Source of the DNA: Pseudoxanthomonas sp.
GTDB lineage: Bacteria; Pseudomonadota; Gammaproteobacteria; Xanthomonadales; Xanthomonadaceae
NCBI GenBank assembly: GCA_017745195.1
Contig: JAGHZW010000202.1
Span: 21,645 to 74,453, forward strand
Direction of reading: 5' to 3'
Length of the DNA stretch: 52,809 bases
The position numbers and the translations under genes are program-made. Positions 29,687-38,439 of the stretch are shown here, one piece after another. The notes beneath the pieces are model-generated. The model was not told the DNA's origin and did no database searches. It was given only the letters and a program-made list of their open reading frames with translations. The first letter of the stretch is position 1, and the number at the start of each line of letters is the position of its first letter.

Positions 29687-30422
29687 CCTGCATTCGCAGC
29701 AGGCCGCGTTCGCCGCGCACCTGCGCGATCCGCTGGCGCATCCGGCGCCGGCCGGCATCGAGCCGCGGCGCATGGCGGTCTATCGCGAACTGTTCTTCAA
29801 CAACATCGCCGGCCTGCTCGCCGGCAATTTCCCGGTGATCCGGCGCACCCTCGGCGAGGACGCATGGACCGCGCTGGTCCGCCGCTTCTACGCCGTCCAC
29901 CGCAGCCAGACGCCGCTGTTCCCCGAACTGGGCCGCGAATTCATCCGCTTCCTGGAAGAGCGCGGCGAAGATACCGATCCGCCGTGGCTGGTCGAGCTGG
30001 CCCACTACGAGTGGATCGAGCTGGCGGTGCAGATCGACGACAGCCCGCTGCCGGAACACGAACCGGCCGGCGACCTGCTCGAAGGCACGCCCGTGCTGTC
30101 GCCATGGATCCGCGCGCTGGCCTATCGCTGGCCGGTGCATACGATCGGACCGGAGCACCGTCCCGGCACGCCACCGCAGGCGCCGACGCTGCTGCTGGTG
30201 CGCCGCGACGGCGACGGTCGCGCGCGCTTCGCCGCGATCTCGCCCCTGGTCTATCGCCTGCTGGAACTGCTCGGCGACGGTGGCGCCAGCGGCCGCGCGC
30301 GGCTGCAGGCGCTGGCCGCGGAGGCGGGAGTCGCCGCCGACGACGCCTTCATCGCCCAGGGCTCGGCGATGCTCCAGCGCATGCGCGGCGAAGGCACCGT
30401 GCTCGGCACGCAACCGGGGTGA
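29679..30422 (+). CDS. DUF2063 partner protein (HvfC/BufC family)
   Basis: A 247-residue protein. The N-terminal DUF2063 domain is recognisable ([45 protein letters not shown]). The C-terminal half has a beta-rich region and [18 protein letters not shown]. In characterised systems this protein pairs with the DUF692 enzyme and binds the precursor leader. Start is GTG 29679, inside the end of the DUF692 gene, implying coupled translation and a stable complex. No DoxX-type or ECF sigma gene follows; the next gene is RNase T. Confidence 0.88.
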   Translation: MADLHSQQAAFAAHLRDPLAHPAPAGIEPRRMAVYRELFFNNIAGLLAGNFPVIRRTLGEDAWTALVRRFYAVHRSQTPLFPELGREFIRFLEERGEDTDPPWLVELAHYEWIELAVQIDDSPLPEHEPAGDLLEGTPVLSPWIRALAYRWPVHTIGPEHRPGTPPQAPTLLLVRRDGDGRARFAAISPLVYRLLELLGDGGASGRARLQALAAEAGVAADDAFIAQGSAMLQRMRGEGTVLGTQPG

Positions 30423-30481
30423 CGACACCGCGCGCAGATGCGACGGGGCGGGCGCCGCGCGCGCTCTGTTAACCTGTGCGC

Positions 30482-31141
30482 ATGAGCGACATCGATCCTG
30501 ACATTGCATCCGAAGCCGAGCCGCCGGCCGGCCCTCCCGGTGCGATGGCGCGCCGTTTCCGCGGCTTCCTGCCGGTGGTGGTGGACGTGGAGACCGGCGG
30601 CTTCGACTGGAACCGGCATGCGCTGCTGGAAATGGCCGCCGTGCCGATCGAGCTGGATGCGCAGGGCCTGTTCGTGCCCGGGCAGACCGCCAGCGCGCAT
30701 TTCATCCCCGCGCCCGGCACCGAGATCGATCCCAAGTCGCTGGAAGTCACCGGCATCGACCTGGACCATCCGTTCCGCCTGGCCAAGCCCGAGCGCGACG
30801 CGTTGGGCCACGTCTTCAACCAGGTCCGCGCGGCGGTGCGCCGGCACGGCTGCCAGCGCGCGATCCTGGTCGGGCACAACGCCCACTTCGACCTGAACTT
30901 CGTCAACGCCGCGGTCGCACGCAGCGGGCACAAGCGCAATCCGTTCCATCCGTTCAGCGTGTTCGACACGGTGACCCTGGCCGGTATTGCCTACGGCCAG
31001 ACCGTGCTGGCCCGCGCGATGCATGCGGCCGGCTTCGACTGGAACGCCGAAGAAGCGCACTCGGCCGTCTACGACGCCGAGCAGACCGCAAAACTGTTCT
31101 GCCGCATCGCCAACGCCTGGCCCTCGCCGCTGCCGGGCTGA
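30482..31141 (+). CDS. rnt: Ribonuclease T
   Basis: A 219-residue DEDD-family 3'-5' exoribonuclease that trims tRNA and 5S/23S rRNA 3' ends. Acidic motifs are [10 protein letters not shown] (exo I), [12 protein letters not shown] (exo II) and [14 protein letters not shown] (exo III with the catalytic His). The first 25 residues are a Pro/Glu-rich extension. ATG 30482 is preferred to the GTG two codons upstream. The stop is part of a hairpin shared with the convergent diguanylate cyclase. Confidence 0.95.
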   Translation: MSDIDPDIASEAEPPAGPPGAMARRFRGFLPVVVDVETGGFDWNRHALLEMAAVPIELDAQGLFVPGQTASAHFIPAPGTEIDPKSLEVTGIDLDHPFRLAKPERDALGHVFNQVRAAVRRHGCQRAILVGHNAHFDLNFVNAAVARSGHKRNPFHPFSVFDTVTLAGIAYGQTVLARAMHAAGFDWNAEEAHSAVYDAEQTAKLFCRIANAWPSPLPG

Positions 31142-31154
31142 AGCGCCTTCAGCC
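31136..31154. terminator. Stop-codon palindrome between rnt and the diguanylate cyclase gene
   Basis: GGCTGAAG (31136-31143), loop CGC, CTTCAGCC (31147-31154). The rnt TGA (31139-31141) and the opposing TGA (31151-31149) each sit in a stem arm. Short U-rich tract only. Confidence 0.55.
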
Positions 31155-34148
31155 GATTTCCAGGCGGTCGCGGCCGCCGTCCTTGGCCCGGTAGAGCGCC
31201 ACGTCGGCGCGCTCCAGCAGCGTGGCCGGCGTATCGTCCGGCCGCCACGCGACCACGCCGGCGCTGAAGGTCACCTCCAGCTCCTCGATCCCCGCCCAGC
31301 CGCGGTGCGCGCGGAAGTGCGCGTGCATGCGTTCGCACACCAGCTGCGCCTCCTCCAGCAGCGTACCCGGCAGCAGCAGCGCGAATTCCTCGCCACCCAG
31401 CCGCGCCAGCAGGTCCGAGCCGCGGCATTGCCCGGCCAGCAGCTCGGCGACCTCGCGCAGCACCGCATCGCCGACGCCGTGCGACCAGGTGTCGTTGATC
31501 CGCTTGAAGTGGTCGATGTCCAGCAGCGCCAGGCACAGCGCGTGCCCGCCACGCCGCGCCAGGGCGAAGGCGCGCGCCAGTGCCTCGTCGAAATGGCGCC
31601 GGTTGGGCAACCCGGTCAGCGCGTCCTCGCGCGCCTGGCGGCCATAGGCTTCGGCCTGTTCGCGCAGGCGCTCGAGCAGTTCGGCACGCTCGCGGTCGAC
31701 GGCCACCAGCCGTTCGGCCTGCGCCTGCAGGTCGGCGGTGCGCTCGCGCACCAGCCGCTCCAGCTGCTGGTTGTGCGCCAGGTAGCGGCGCGTGCGCCAG
31801 CGGTACAACGCGAACAGGAGCAGCAGCACCGCCAGCCCCGTGGCCACGCGCACGTCGGCACGCTGCCACCACAACGGCCGCACGCTGAACGCCCAGCGCG
31901 CCGGCTGCGCGCTCCAGTCGCCGCCGGGATGGGCGGCGGCCACTTCCAGCGTGTAATCGCCCGGCGGCAGGCCGATGAACTCCACGTTGCGCTGGGTCCC
32001 GCGCTCGACCCATTCCGGATCCAGGCCCAGCAGGCGGGTGCGGTAGCGGATCCGCTCCGGCAGCAGGTAGCTCAGGCCGGCGTAGGTCGCGGTGATCCGG
32101 CCCCCGCCCGCCAGCGACTGCGGCGCGCTCCCGTCCACCGCCTGTCCATCGCGATGCACCGATTCGATCACCGCCGGCGGCGACGGATGGCCGAGATAGC
32201 GCGGCAGCCGCGCCGGATCGGCCGTGGCGACACCACCGGCGGTGGCCAGCCACAGGGTGCCGTCGCGGCGCAGGATCGCCGGTGGCGAAGAGCTGCCGTT
32301 GCCCTGCGCGCTGGGCATGCCGTCGATCTCGGCGTACCGGTATACCTGGCGCAGGTGCGGCGCGCGACCGTCCGCCACGGCCTGCAGTTCGGCCAGCGGC
32401 ACCCGCACCACGCCGCGGTTGCTGGTGATCCAGGCATCGCCGCGACGGTCGGGCACCAGCTGGAACACCGCGTCCACCGGCAGGCCCTGTTCGAGACCCA
32501 CCCGCGACACCTTGCCGGCGCGGTAGCGGTACAGGCCGCGGTCGGTCGAGATCCACACCGCGTCGCCGAACGCACGGAAGCCGAATACCGAGCGTGCGCC
32601 GCCGCCGGCTGAGTCCAGGTCGATCCGCTCGATCCGGTCGCCACGCAGCACGCTGGCGCCCTCGACCGAACCGATCCACAGGCCGTCGCCGATCCCGGCC
32701 AGTGCGGTGACCAGGCCCTGTGGCATCCCCGGCACCGCCGGCGGCGCGTGCACGCCGTCGGCGTCGATACGGACCACGCCGCGCTGGCTGCCGATCCAGA
32801 CCGCGCCGTCCGCGGTCACGCCGATCGCGCGGACATGGCCGCTGGGCAGGCCGTCGGCCTGCGCGTAGTGCCGCTGCAGCACGCCGTTGCGCAACCGGTA
32901 GACGCCGTCGGCGAAGGTGCCGACCCACAGCTCGCCGTCCGTACCCTGCTCGATGCTCAGCACGGAAGGCGGCTCGTCGCCGGCACCCGGCAGCGGCAGT
33001 GGATGGAAGCGTCCGTCCGCGTCCTGCCGGTCGAGGCCGCCGCCATCGCCGACCCACAGCACGCCGCCACGGTCCTCGAACACCGCGCGCACGTAGTCAC
33101 TGGCGAGGCCGTCGCGCCGGGTGTAACCGGTGAACAGCGTCTCGCGCAGGCGGAACAGGCCACCGTTGGCGCCGATCCAGATGCTGCCCTCGGCATCCTC
33201 GAGCAGGCTGGCGACCCGTCCGCGCGGCAGCACGTCACCCGGCGCCAGCCATTCGGTGCCGCGCGGTCCGATCCTGGCCACGCCGCGGTTCTCGGTCCCC
33301 ACCCACAGCGCGCCCTGGCGGTCGACGAGCATGGTGGTGATGTGTCCGGACCCGGGCAGCGCATGCACGGCGACGATCCGCTCGCCCTCGACCCGGAACA
33401 GCTGTCCCTCGGCGGCCAGCCACACCGTCCCGTCCGGCGCCATGTACGGCCAGACCAGGCCCGGCGGCAATCCCGCTTCGCGACCGAAGTGGTGCCACCC
33501 GCCGCGGGCATCGCGCATCACCAGGCCATCGAGCGTGCCCACCCAGATCCGCTCGCGTGCATCGACCGCCATGTGCGGGAAGCTGGAACGCAACGGCATG
33601 CCGGCCGGCGGCGGGAAATATTCGAAGCGGCCATCGGCCTGCACGCGGCCGAGGCCGTGGCCCTCGAACAGCAGCCACATCCGGCCATGCCCATCCATCG
33701 CCATGTCGTGGACCAGCGCCTGCGGCCACTGCGGCGTCCGCTCGGCATACACCCAGCGTCCGTCATGCTCGAGCCAGCCGAGGTTGCCGCGCGAATCGCT
33801 CAGCCACAGGCGGCCACGCGGATCGACGTACAGCGCACCGATGCCGTTGTCGCGCAGCCCCGGTTCGCTGCCGCGGTCGGACACGATGAAGGCCGCACCG
33901 TTGTAGCGGACCACGCCTTCCCAGGTGGCGAACCAGAGATAGCCGTCGGGCGTCTGCGCGATGTCGCGCAGCGAGTTGTGCGGCAGGCCATTGCGCGTGG
34001 TCCAGGCATCGATGGCGTAGTCGCGCAGCGGTGGCGCAGTGTCCGGCGGCGCCGCCAGCGCCGCACCGGCGGACAGCAGCACTGCCAGCGCCGCGGCCCA
34101 GCGCGCCGGGATCCACCACCACCTGCGGCGCGGACTTGTTCCTGCCAT
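31149..34148 (-). CDS. Periplasmic beta-propeller sensor diguanylate cyclase
   Basis: A 999-residue single-pass receptor. A signal peptide/anchor (residues about 10-33) is followed by a long run of two-component-regulator propeller repeats (GLPHNSLRDIAQTPDGYLWFAT and many similar GLPSGHVRAIG units). A Y_Y_Y domain, a transmembrane helix near 785-805 and a coiled coil with QLERLVRERTADLQAQAERL come next, then GGDEF. The active-site motif is GGEEF (918-922) and an inhibitory RxxD site (R909-D912) is present five residues upstream. It should make c-di-GMP in response to a periplasmic ligand. ATG 34148 is chosen over GTG 34154 because AGGGGG lies at better spacing. Confidence 0.92.
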   Translation of the reverse strand: MAGTSPRRRWWWIPARWAAALAVLLSAGAALAAPPDTAPPLRDYAIDAWTTRNGLPHNSLRDIAQTPDGYLWFATWEGVVRYNGAAFIVSDRGSEPGLRDNGIGALYVDPRGRLWLSDSRGNLGWLEHDGRWVYAERTPQWPQALVHDMAMDGHGRMWLLFEGHGLGRVQADGRFEYFPPPAGMPLRSSFPHMAVDARERIWVGTLDGLVMRDARGGWHHFGREAGLPPGLVWPYMAPDGTVWLAAEGQLFRVEGERIVAVHALPGSGHITTMLVDRQGALWVGTENRGVARIGPRGTEWLAPGDVLPRGRVASLLEDAEGSIWIGANGGLFRLRETLFTGYTRRDGLASDYVRAVFEDRGGVLWVGDGGGLDRQDADGRFHPLPLPGAGDEPPSVLSIEQGTDGELWVGTFADGVYRLRNGVLQRHYAQADGLPSGHVRAIGVTADGAVWIGSQRGVVRIDADGVHAPPAVPGMPQGLVTALAGIGDGLWIGSVEGASVLRGDRIERIDLDSAGGGARSVFGFRAFGDAVWISTDRGLYRYRAGKVSRVGLEQGLPVDAVFQLVPDRRGDAWITSNRGVVRVPLAELQAVADGRAPHLRQVYRYAEIDGMPSAQGNGSSSPPAILRRDGTLWLATAGGVATADPARLPRYLGHPSPPAVIESVHRDGQAVDGSAPQSLAGGGRITATYAGLSYLLPERIRYRTRLLGLDPEWVERGTQRNVEFIGLPPGDYTLEVAAAHPGGDWSAQPARWAFSVRPLWWQRADVRVATGLAVLLLLFALYRWRTRRYLAHNQQLERLVRERTADLQAQAERLVAVDRERAELLERLREQAEAYGRQAREDALTGLPNRRHFDEALARAFALARRGGHALCLALLDIDHFKRINDTWSHGVGDAVLREVAELLAGQCRGSDLLARLGGEEFALLLPGTLLEEAQLVCERMHAHFRAHRGWAGIEELEVTFSAGVVAWRPDDTPATLLERADVALYRAKDGGRDRLEIG

Positions 34149-34182
34149 CGGCACGCCCCCTGCGTGACTGCCTGCGGTGCGG

Positions 34183-34929
34183 TCAGGCGCGCTGGCGCAC
34201 CGCCTCGAACAGGCACACGCCGGCGGCCACCGACACGTTCAGGCTCTCGATGTCGCCGGGCATGGGGATGCGCACCAGCCCGTCGCAGTGTTCGCGGGTG
34301 AGCCGGCGCAGGCCTTCGGCCTCGCCACCCAGCACCAGGGCGACGTTGCCCTTCAGGTCCAGCGAATACAGCGAAGGCGCGGCCTCGCCGGCCAGGCCGT
34401 AGATCCACACGCCCAGCTTCTGCAGGTCGCGCAGTGTGCGCGAAAGATTGGTCACCGAGACCACCGGCAGGCGGTCGGCGGCGCCGGCGGACGTCTTGCG
34501 CACCGTGGCGTTCACCGGCGCCGACTTGTCCTTGGGAATGACCACGGCGGTGGCGCCGGCGGCGGCGGCGCTGCGCAGGCAGGCGCCGAGGTTGTGCGGG
34601 TCCTGCACGCCGTCGAGCACCAGCAGCAGCGCCTTGCCTTCGGCGGCCTCGACCAGCCCGGCCAGCTCATGCTCGTCCCAGGTCTTCGCCGCGGCATAGC
34701 GCGCGGCCACGCCCTGGTGGCGGACGCTGCCGCCGATGCCATCCAGCGCCTGGGTGGCGACCTTGCGCACCTCGATGCCGCGACGCCGCGCCTGTTCCTC
34801 GATCTCGACCAGCCGCGGGTTGCGTGCACCGGATTCGACCAGCACCTCGCGCACGTGCTCGGCATCGTTCTCGATGGCCGAGGCCACCGCGTTGACGCCG
34901 ACGATCCACTGGTTCTGCTTGCTGCTCAT
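34183..34929 (-). CDS. rlmB: 23S rRNA (guanosine-2251-2'-O)-methyltransferase
   Basis: A 248-residue SPOUT/SpoU methyltransferase acting on G2251 in the 23S peptidyl-transferase P loop. The N-terminal substrate-binding domain is followed by the three SPOUT motifs: QDPHNLGACLRSAAAAGA, LVLGGEAEGL and IPMPGDIESLNVSVAAGVCLFEA. ATG 34929 (MSSKQNQWIVGVNAV) is the family start. Together with rnr further upstream on the same strand it matches the rnr-rlmB order of E. coli, here interrupted by a GFA-family gene. Confidence 0.95.
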   Translation of the reverse strand: MSSKQNQWIVGVNAVASAIENDAEHVREVLVESGARNPRLVEIEEQARRRGIEVRKVATQALDGIGGSVRHQGVAARYAAAKTWDEHELAGLVEAAEGKALLLVLDGVQDPHNLGACLRSAAAAGATAVVIPKDKSAPVNATVRKTSAGAADRLPVVSVTNLSRTLRDLQKLGVWIYGLAGEAAPSLYSLDLKGNVALVLGGEAEGLRRLTREHCDGLVRIPMPGDIESLNVSVAAGVCLFEAVRQRA

Positions 34930-35096
34930 GCGCTGGACGACCGTCCTGGAAAGGCCGGCATTATCGCATTGGCCCGCGCAGCCCGTACGGCCGGGAATGC
35001 AGCGCTCACGCCTGCCGGGGCCAGCGCCGCCGGCCTGGCATCGCAGGCGTCGCAGAACTGACGGACATCGTGGAGGCGCCGCCAGGGCCGGCGCGA

Positions 35097-35582
35097 TCAG
35101 GCGACCGGCGGCGGCCAGTTGGCGGTGTCGTGGTCCGGATGCTGCAACGAGACGATCCGGGCCAGGAATTCCGCCGCCGCCTCGTCCTCTTCCGTGCGCC
35201 GCGCCGGCAGCGCGGCGAGGCCGTCGACGAACGGAAGCCGGCCTTCGATCCCGTACTGGATCCACGGCGCCAGCACCGCCGGATCGTCGAACGCGCCAGC
35301 CGCCAGGGCCACGCCATCCGGCGCCTCGTAGGTCAGCGGCGTGCCGCAGTCGGCGCAGAAACCACGCCGGACCAGGTTGGAGGACTGGAAGCGCTTCGGC
35401 TCGCCGCGGGTCCACTCCAGCAGCGCGCCGCGGGACGAGACCAGCGGCGCGTAATAGGCGCCGAACGCCTTCTGGCACATCCGGCAGTGGCAGATCGAGG
35501 CGTCGTCCAGCACGCCGGTGACACGGAAGCGCACCGCGCCGCACTGGCAACCACCGGTATGCACGTGCGACGCGGCCGCCAT
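35097..35582 (-). CDS. GFA/CENP-V family zinc-binding protein
   Basis: A 161-residue protein with the full cysteine pattern of the glutathione-dependent formaldehyde-activating (GFA) fold: C12-x-C14, C31-x-C33-x2-C36 and C76-x2-C79, binding two zincs. Only a few family members act on S-hydroxymethyl glutathione, so the function is open. It begins 3 bp after the rnr stop and lies between rnr and rlmB, suggesting insertion of this gene in an ancestral rnr-rlmB operon. Confidence 0.88.
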   Translation of the reverse strand: MAAASHVHTGGCQCGAVRFRVTGVLDDASICHCRMCQKAFGAYYAPLVSSRGALLEWTRGEPKRFQSSNLVRRGFCADCGTPLTYEAPDGVALAAGAFDDPAVLAPWIQYGIEGRLPFVDGLAALPARRTEEDEAAAEFLARIVSLQHPDHDTANWPPPVA

Positions 35583-35585
35583 CGC

Positions 35586-38060
35586 TCAGTACTTCTGCTT
35601 GACCCGCTTCGCCGGCTGGCCACGGGGCGGCAGCGGCGGCAGTCCGGCGTCGCGTTCCTTGTCCTCGACCAGGCGGAAATCGATCTTGCGCTCCTCCAGG
35701 CTGGCCTTGAGCACGATGATCCGGACCCGGTCGCCGAGCCGGAACTGCATGCCGCGACGCTCGCCCGACAGGGTCTTCCGCACCGGGTCGAAGTGGTAGT
35801 AGTCGTGCGGCAGCTGGGTCACGTGGACCAGCCCGTTGACCTTGGACTGGTCGAGTTCCACGAACAGGCCGAAGCTGGTCACGCCGCTGATCACGCCGTC
35901 GAACTGGCCACCGACGTGCTGCTCCATCCACGCGGCGCGGTAGCGCTCGTCGACCTCGCGCTCGGCCTCGTCGGCACGGCGCTCGCGCTCGGAGCACTGC
36001 AGCGCCAGCGCGGCCATGTCGCGCGGCGAGTAGGTGAACGCCTCGGGCTTCTGCTTCGACAGCGCGTGCTTGATCGCGCGGTGCACCAGCAGGTCCGGAT
36101 AACGGCGGATCGGCGAGGTGAAGTGCGCGTAGGCCTCCAGCGCCAGGCCGAAGTGGCCGGCGTTGTCCGGCGAATACACCGCCAGGCTCTGGCTGCGCAG
36201 CAGCACCGACTCCAGCAGCGCCGCATCGGGGCGCTCGCGCACCTTCTTCAGCAGGCGGGTGTAGTCGCCGGGCTGGACCTTGCCCCACGGCGGCAGGCTC
36301 AGCTTGAACTCCTTGAGGAACTCGAGCAGGTCGGCGTACTTGCCCTCCGGCGGCTTCTCGTGGATCCGGTACGGCGCCGGCACATGGCTCTTCAGCAGGT
36401 AGCGCGCCGCCTCGACATTGGCCGCGATCATGCATTCCTCGATCAGCTTGTGCGCGTCGTTGCGCACCAGCATCCCGGCCTGGGTGACCTCGCCGCGGTT
36501 GTCCAGCACGAAGCGGACCTCGGAGGTCTCGAACTCGATCGCGCCGCGCTTCTCGCGCGCCTTGGCCAGCACCTGGTAAAGCTGGTGCAGGCGCTGCACG
36601 TGCGGCAGCACCGGGCCGAGCTCGGCCTGCGCATCGGCATCGTCCTCGCCCACCGCCTTCCACACCTGGGTATAGGTCAGGCGCGCGTGCGAGTTCATCA
36701 CCGCCTCGTAGAACTTCGAGCGGGTGACCTGGCCGTCGTGGTCGATCTGCATGTCGCAGACGAAGGTCATGCGGTCGACCTTCGGGTTCAGCGAGCAGAT
36801 GCCGTTGGACAGGGTCTCCGGCAGCATCGGCACGACGAAGCCGGGGAAGTAGACCGAGGTGGCGCGCTTCTGCGCCTCGTCGTCCAGCGGCGCGCCCGGG
36901 CGCACGTAGTGCGAGACGTCGGCGATGGCGACCACCAGGCGGAAGCCCTGTTTGTTGGTCTCGCAGTAGACCGCGTCGTCGAAGTCCTTGGCGTCCTCGC
37001 CATCGATGGTCACCAGCGGGGTGGCGCGCAGGTCGACGCGGTCGCCGATCATCGACGGCTCGACGGTCAGCGGCACCGCGGTGGCTTCGTCGAGCACCTC
37101 CGGCGGGAATTCGTGCGGCAGGTTGTGGCCGTGGATCGCCGCCTCGACCACCAGCGACGGGGTCAGGCTGTCGCCGAGCACGGCGATCACCTTGCCGATC
37201 GGCGGGCGCCGCGCATCCGGGGCCTGGACCAGTTCGCAGACCACCAGCTGGCCGTCGCGCGCGCCGCCGGTGGCATCCGGCGGGACCTGCACGTTGCGCT
37301 GGATGCGCTTGTCGTCGGGGATGACGAAGGTGATCCCGGCCTCGGTGCCGAAGCGGCCGATCAGCCGGCTCACCCCGCGTTCGAGCACGCGGGCGATGCT
37401 GCCCTCGCGCCGCCCGCTGCGGTCGATGCCGGTGACGTTGGCCAGCACGCGGTCGCCGTGCATGGCCTTGCGCATCTCGTACGGTGGCAGGAACAGGTCG
37501 TCGCCACCGCCGGCATCGGGACGCAGGAAGCCGAAGCCGTTCGGATTGGCGATCACCGTGCCGGCGATCAGGTCGGTCTGCTCGACCGGGGCGAAGCCAC
37601 CGCGCCGGTTCTGCACCAGCTGGCCGTCGCGGACCATCGCGCCCAGGCGCTTGCCGAGCGCGTCGAAGCGGTCGGGCGCGGTCAGGCCGAGCGGCCCGGC
37701 CAGTTCCTCGGCGGTCTGCGGGCCACCGGCCGCTTCCAGCGTCGCAAGTATCGCCTCGCGACTGGCGATCGGATTGGCGTAGCGGTCGGCCTCGCGCGCG
37801 GCATGCGGATCATGGAACCCGCCGCCGCGGGGCGCCGGGGCCTGGCGCGGCGTGCGTGGGGGCGCCTTCGTCGTTCGTGGCGCCGGTGACGACAGCGACT
37901 CCGGCATCCAGGGCGGCAGCTTGCCGGCTGCGCCCTTGCCGGCGCCCTTTCCACCGGACTTGCCCGGCCGGGTTGCGCCCGAAGCCGGCTTGCCCCCGCC
38001 GGCGCCCTTGCGGCTCTCGCCGCCCGCAGCCTTCCCGCCGCGATTGCCTTGTTTTTTCAT
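35586..38060 (-). CDS. rnr: Ribonuclease R
   Basis: An 824-residue processive 3'-5' exoribonuclease for structured RNA. After a low-complexity Lys/Gly/Ala/Pro segment (residues 1 to about 95) come a winged-helix domain (SREAILATLEAAGGPQTAEEL), cold-shock domains (GFLRPDAGGGDDLFLPP), the RNB catalytic domain (TIDGEDAKDFDDAVY with the conserved Asp cluster) and an S1 domain (GVISGVTSFGLFVEL). E. coli RNase R has a basic tail at the C-terminus; here the strongly basic segment is N-terminal, with a short basic end (GQPAKRVKQKY). ATG 38060 (MKKQGNRGG) gives this form; the open frame upstream runs into the tRNA promoter. Confidence 0.95.
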   Translation of the reverse strand: MKKQGNRGGKAAGGESRKGAGGGKPASGATRPGKSGGKGAGKGAAGKLPPWMPESLSSPAPRTTKAPPRTPRQAPAPRGGGFHDPHAAREADRYANPIASREAILATLEAAGGPQTAEELAGPLGLTAPDRFDALGKRLGAMVRDGQLVQNRRGGFAPVEQTDLIAGTVIANPNGFGFLRPDAGGGDDLFLPPYEMRKAMHGDRVLANVTGIDRSGRREGSIARVLERGVSRLIGRFGTEAGITFVIPDDKRIQRNVQVPPDATGGARDGQLVVCELVQAPDARRPPIGKVIAVLGDSLTPSLVVEAAIHGHNLPHEFPPEVLDEATAVPLTVEPSMIGDRVDLRATPLVTIDGEDAKDFDDAVYCETNKQGFRLVVAIADVSHYVRPGAPLDDEAQKRATSVYFPGFVVPMLPETLSNGICSLNPKVDRMTFVCDMQIDHDGQVTRSKFYEAVMNSHARLTYTQVWKAVGEDDADAQAELGPVLPHVQRLHQLYQVLAKAREKRGAIEFETSEVRFVLDNRGEVTQAGMLVRNDAHKLIEECMIAANVEAARYLLKSHVPAPYRIHEKPPEGKYADLLEFLKEFKLSLPPWGKVQPGDYTRLLKKVRERPDAALLESVLLRSQSLAVYSPDNAGHFGLALEAYAHFTSPIRRYPDLLVHRAIKHALSKQKPEAFTYSPRDMAALALQCSERERRADEAEREVDERYRAAWMEQHVGGQFDGVISGVTSFGLFVELDQSKVNGLVHVTQLPHDYYHFDPVRKTLSGERRGMQFRLGDRVRIIVLKASLEERKIDFRLVEDKERDAGLPPLPPRGQPAKRVKQKY

Positions 38061-38134
38061 GCCCGGATGGTACACCCCGCCCCTATCGCCGCCGCGTGCA
38101 CGCATCCAACCTGAAGAAAATTCGCACGAAGGCG

Positions 38135-38163
38135 TTGACAAGATTTCGACGCACCCCCAGAAT
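38135..38163 (+). promoter_or_regulatory. Sigma-70 promoter of tRNA-Leu
   Basis: Perfect TTGACA (38135-38140), 17-bp spacer, CAGAAT (38158-38163). Transcription from about 38170 would begin just before the mature tRNA end at 38177. Confidence 0.8.
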
Positions 38164-38176
38164 GCGCGCCTCACCT

Positions 38177-38261
<85 letters not shown>

Positions 38262-38286
38262 AGACAAAGGCCGCAAGGCCTCGCAG

Positions 38287-38317
38287 AAAACCCCGCCAAT
38301 GCGGGGTTTTTTGTTTT
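38287..38317 (+). terminator. Intrinsic terminator after tRNA-Leu
   Basis: AAAACCCCGC (38287-38296), loop CAAT, GCGGGGTTTT (38301-38310), then TTGTTTT. Located 25 bp after the tRNA. Confidence 0.93.
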
Positions 38318-38439
38318 CCGGCCTCCGTCTTCCGGATCGCGCCTTCTTCATGGGCAGATCCACCATGACGCACGCAGGGCGTGAGACCGGCGCGGGTAGA
38401 ATCGCAGTCCTCCGCAACATCAGGCTGCATCCGCGCCCC

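Noticed and set aside
20207-30422. Idea that the phosphate and metallophore block is a horizontally acquired island
   Set aside because: Base composition and codon use look the same as the flanks. There is no integrase, transposase, tRNA junction or direct repeat at the borders.
35070-37889. 939-codon plus-strand frame opposite rnr
   Set aside because: Antisense shadow of rnr. The minus strand has unmistakable RNB and S1 domains.
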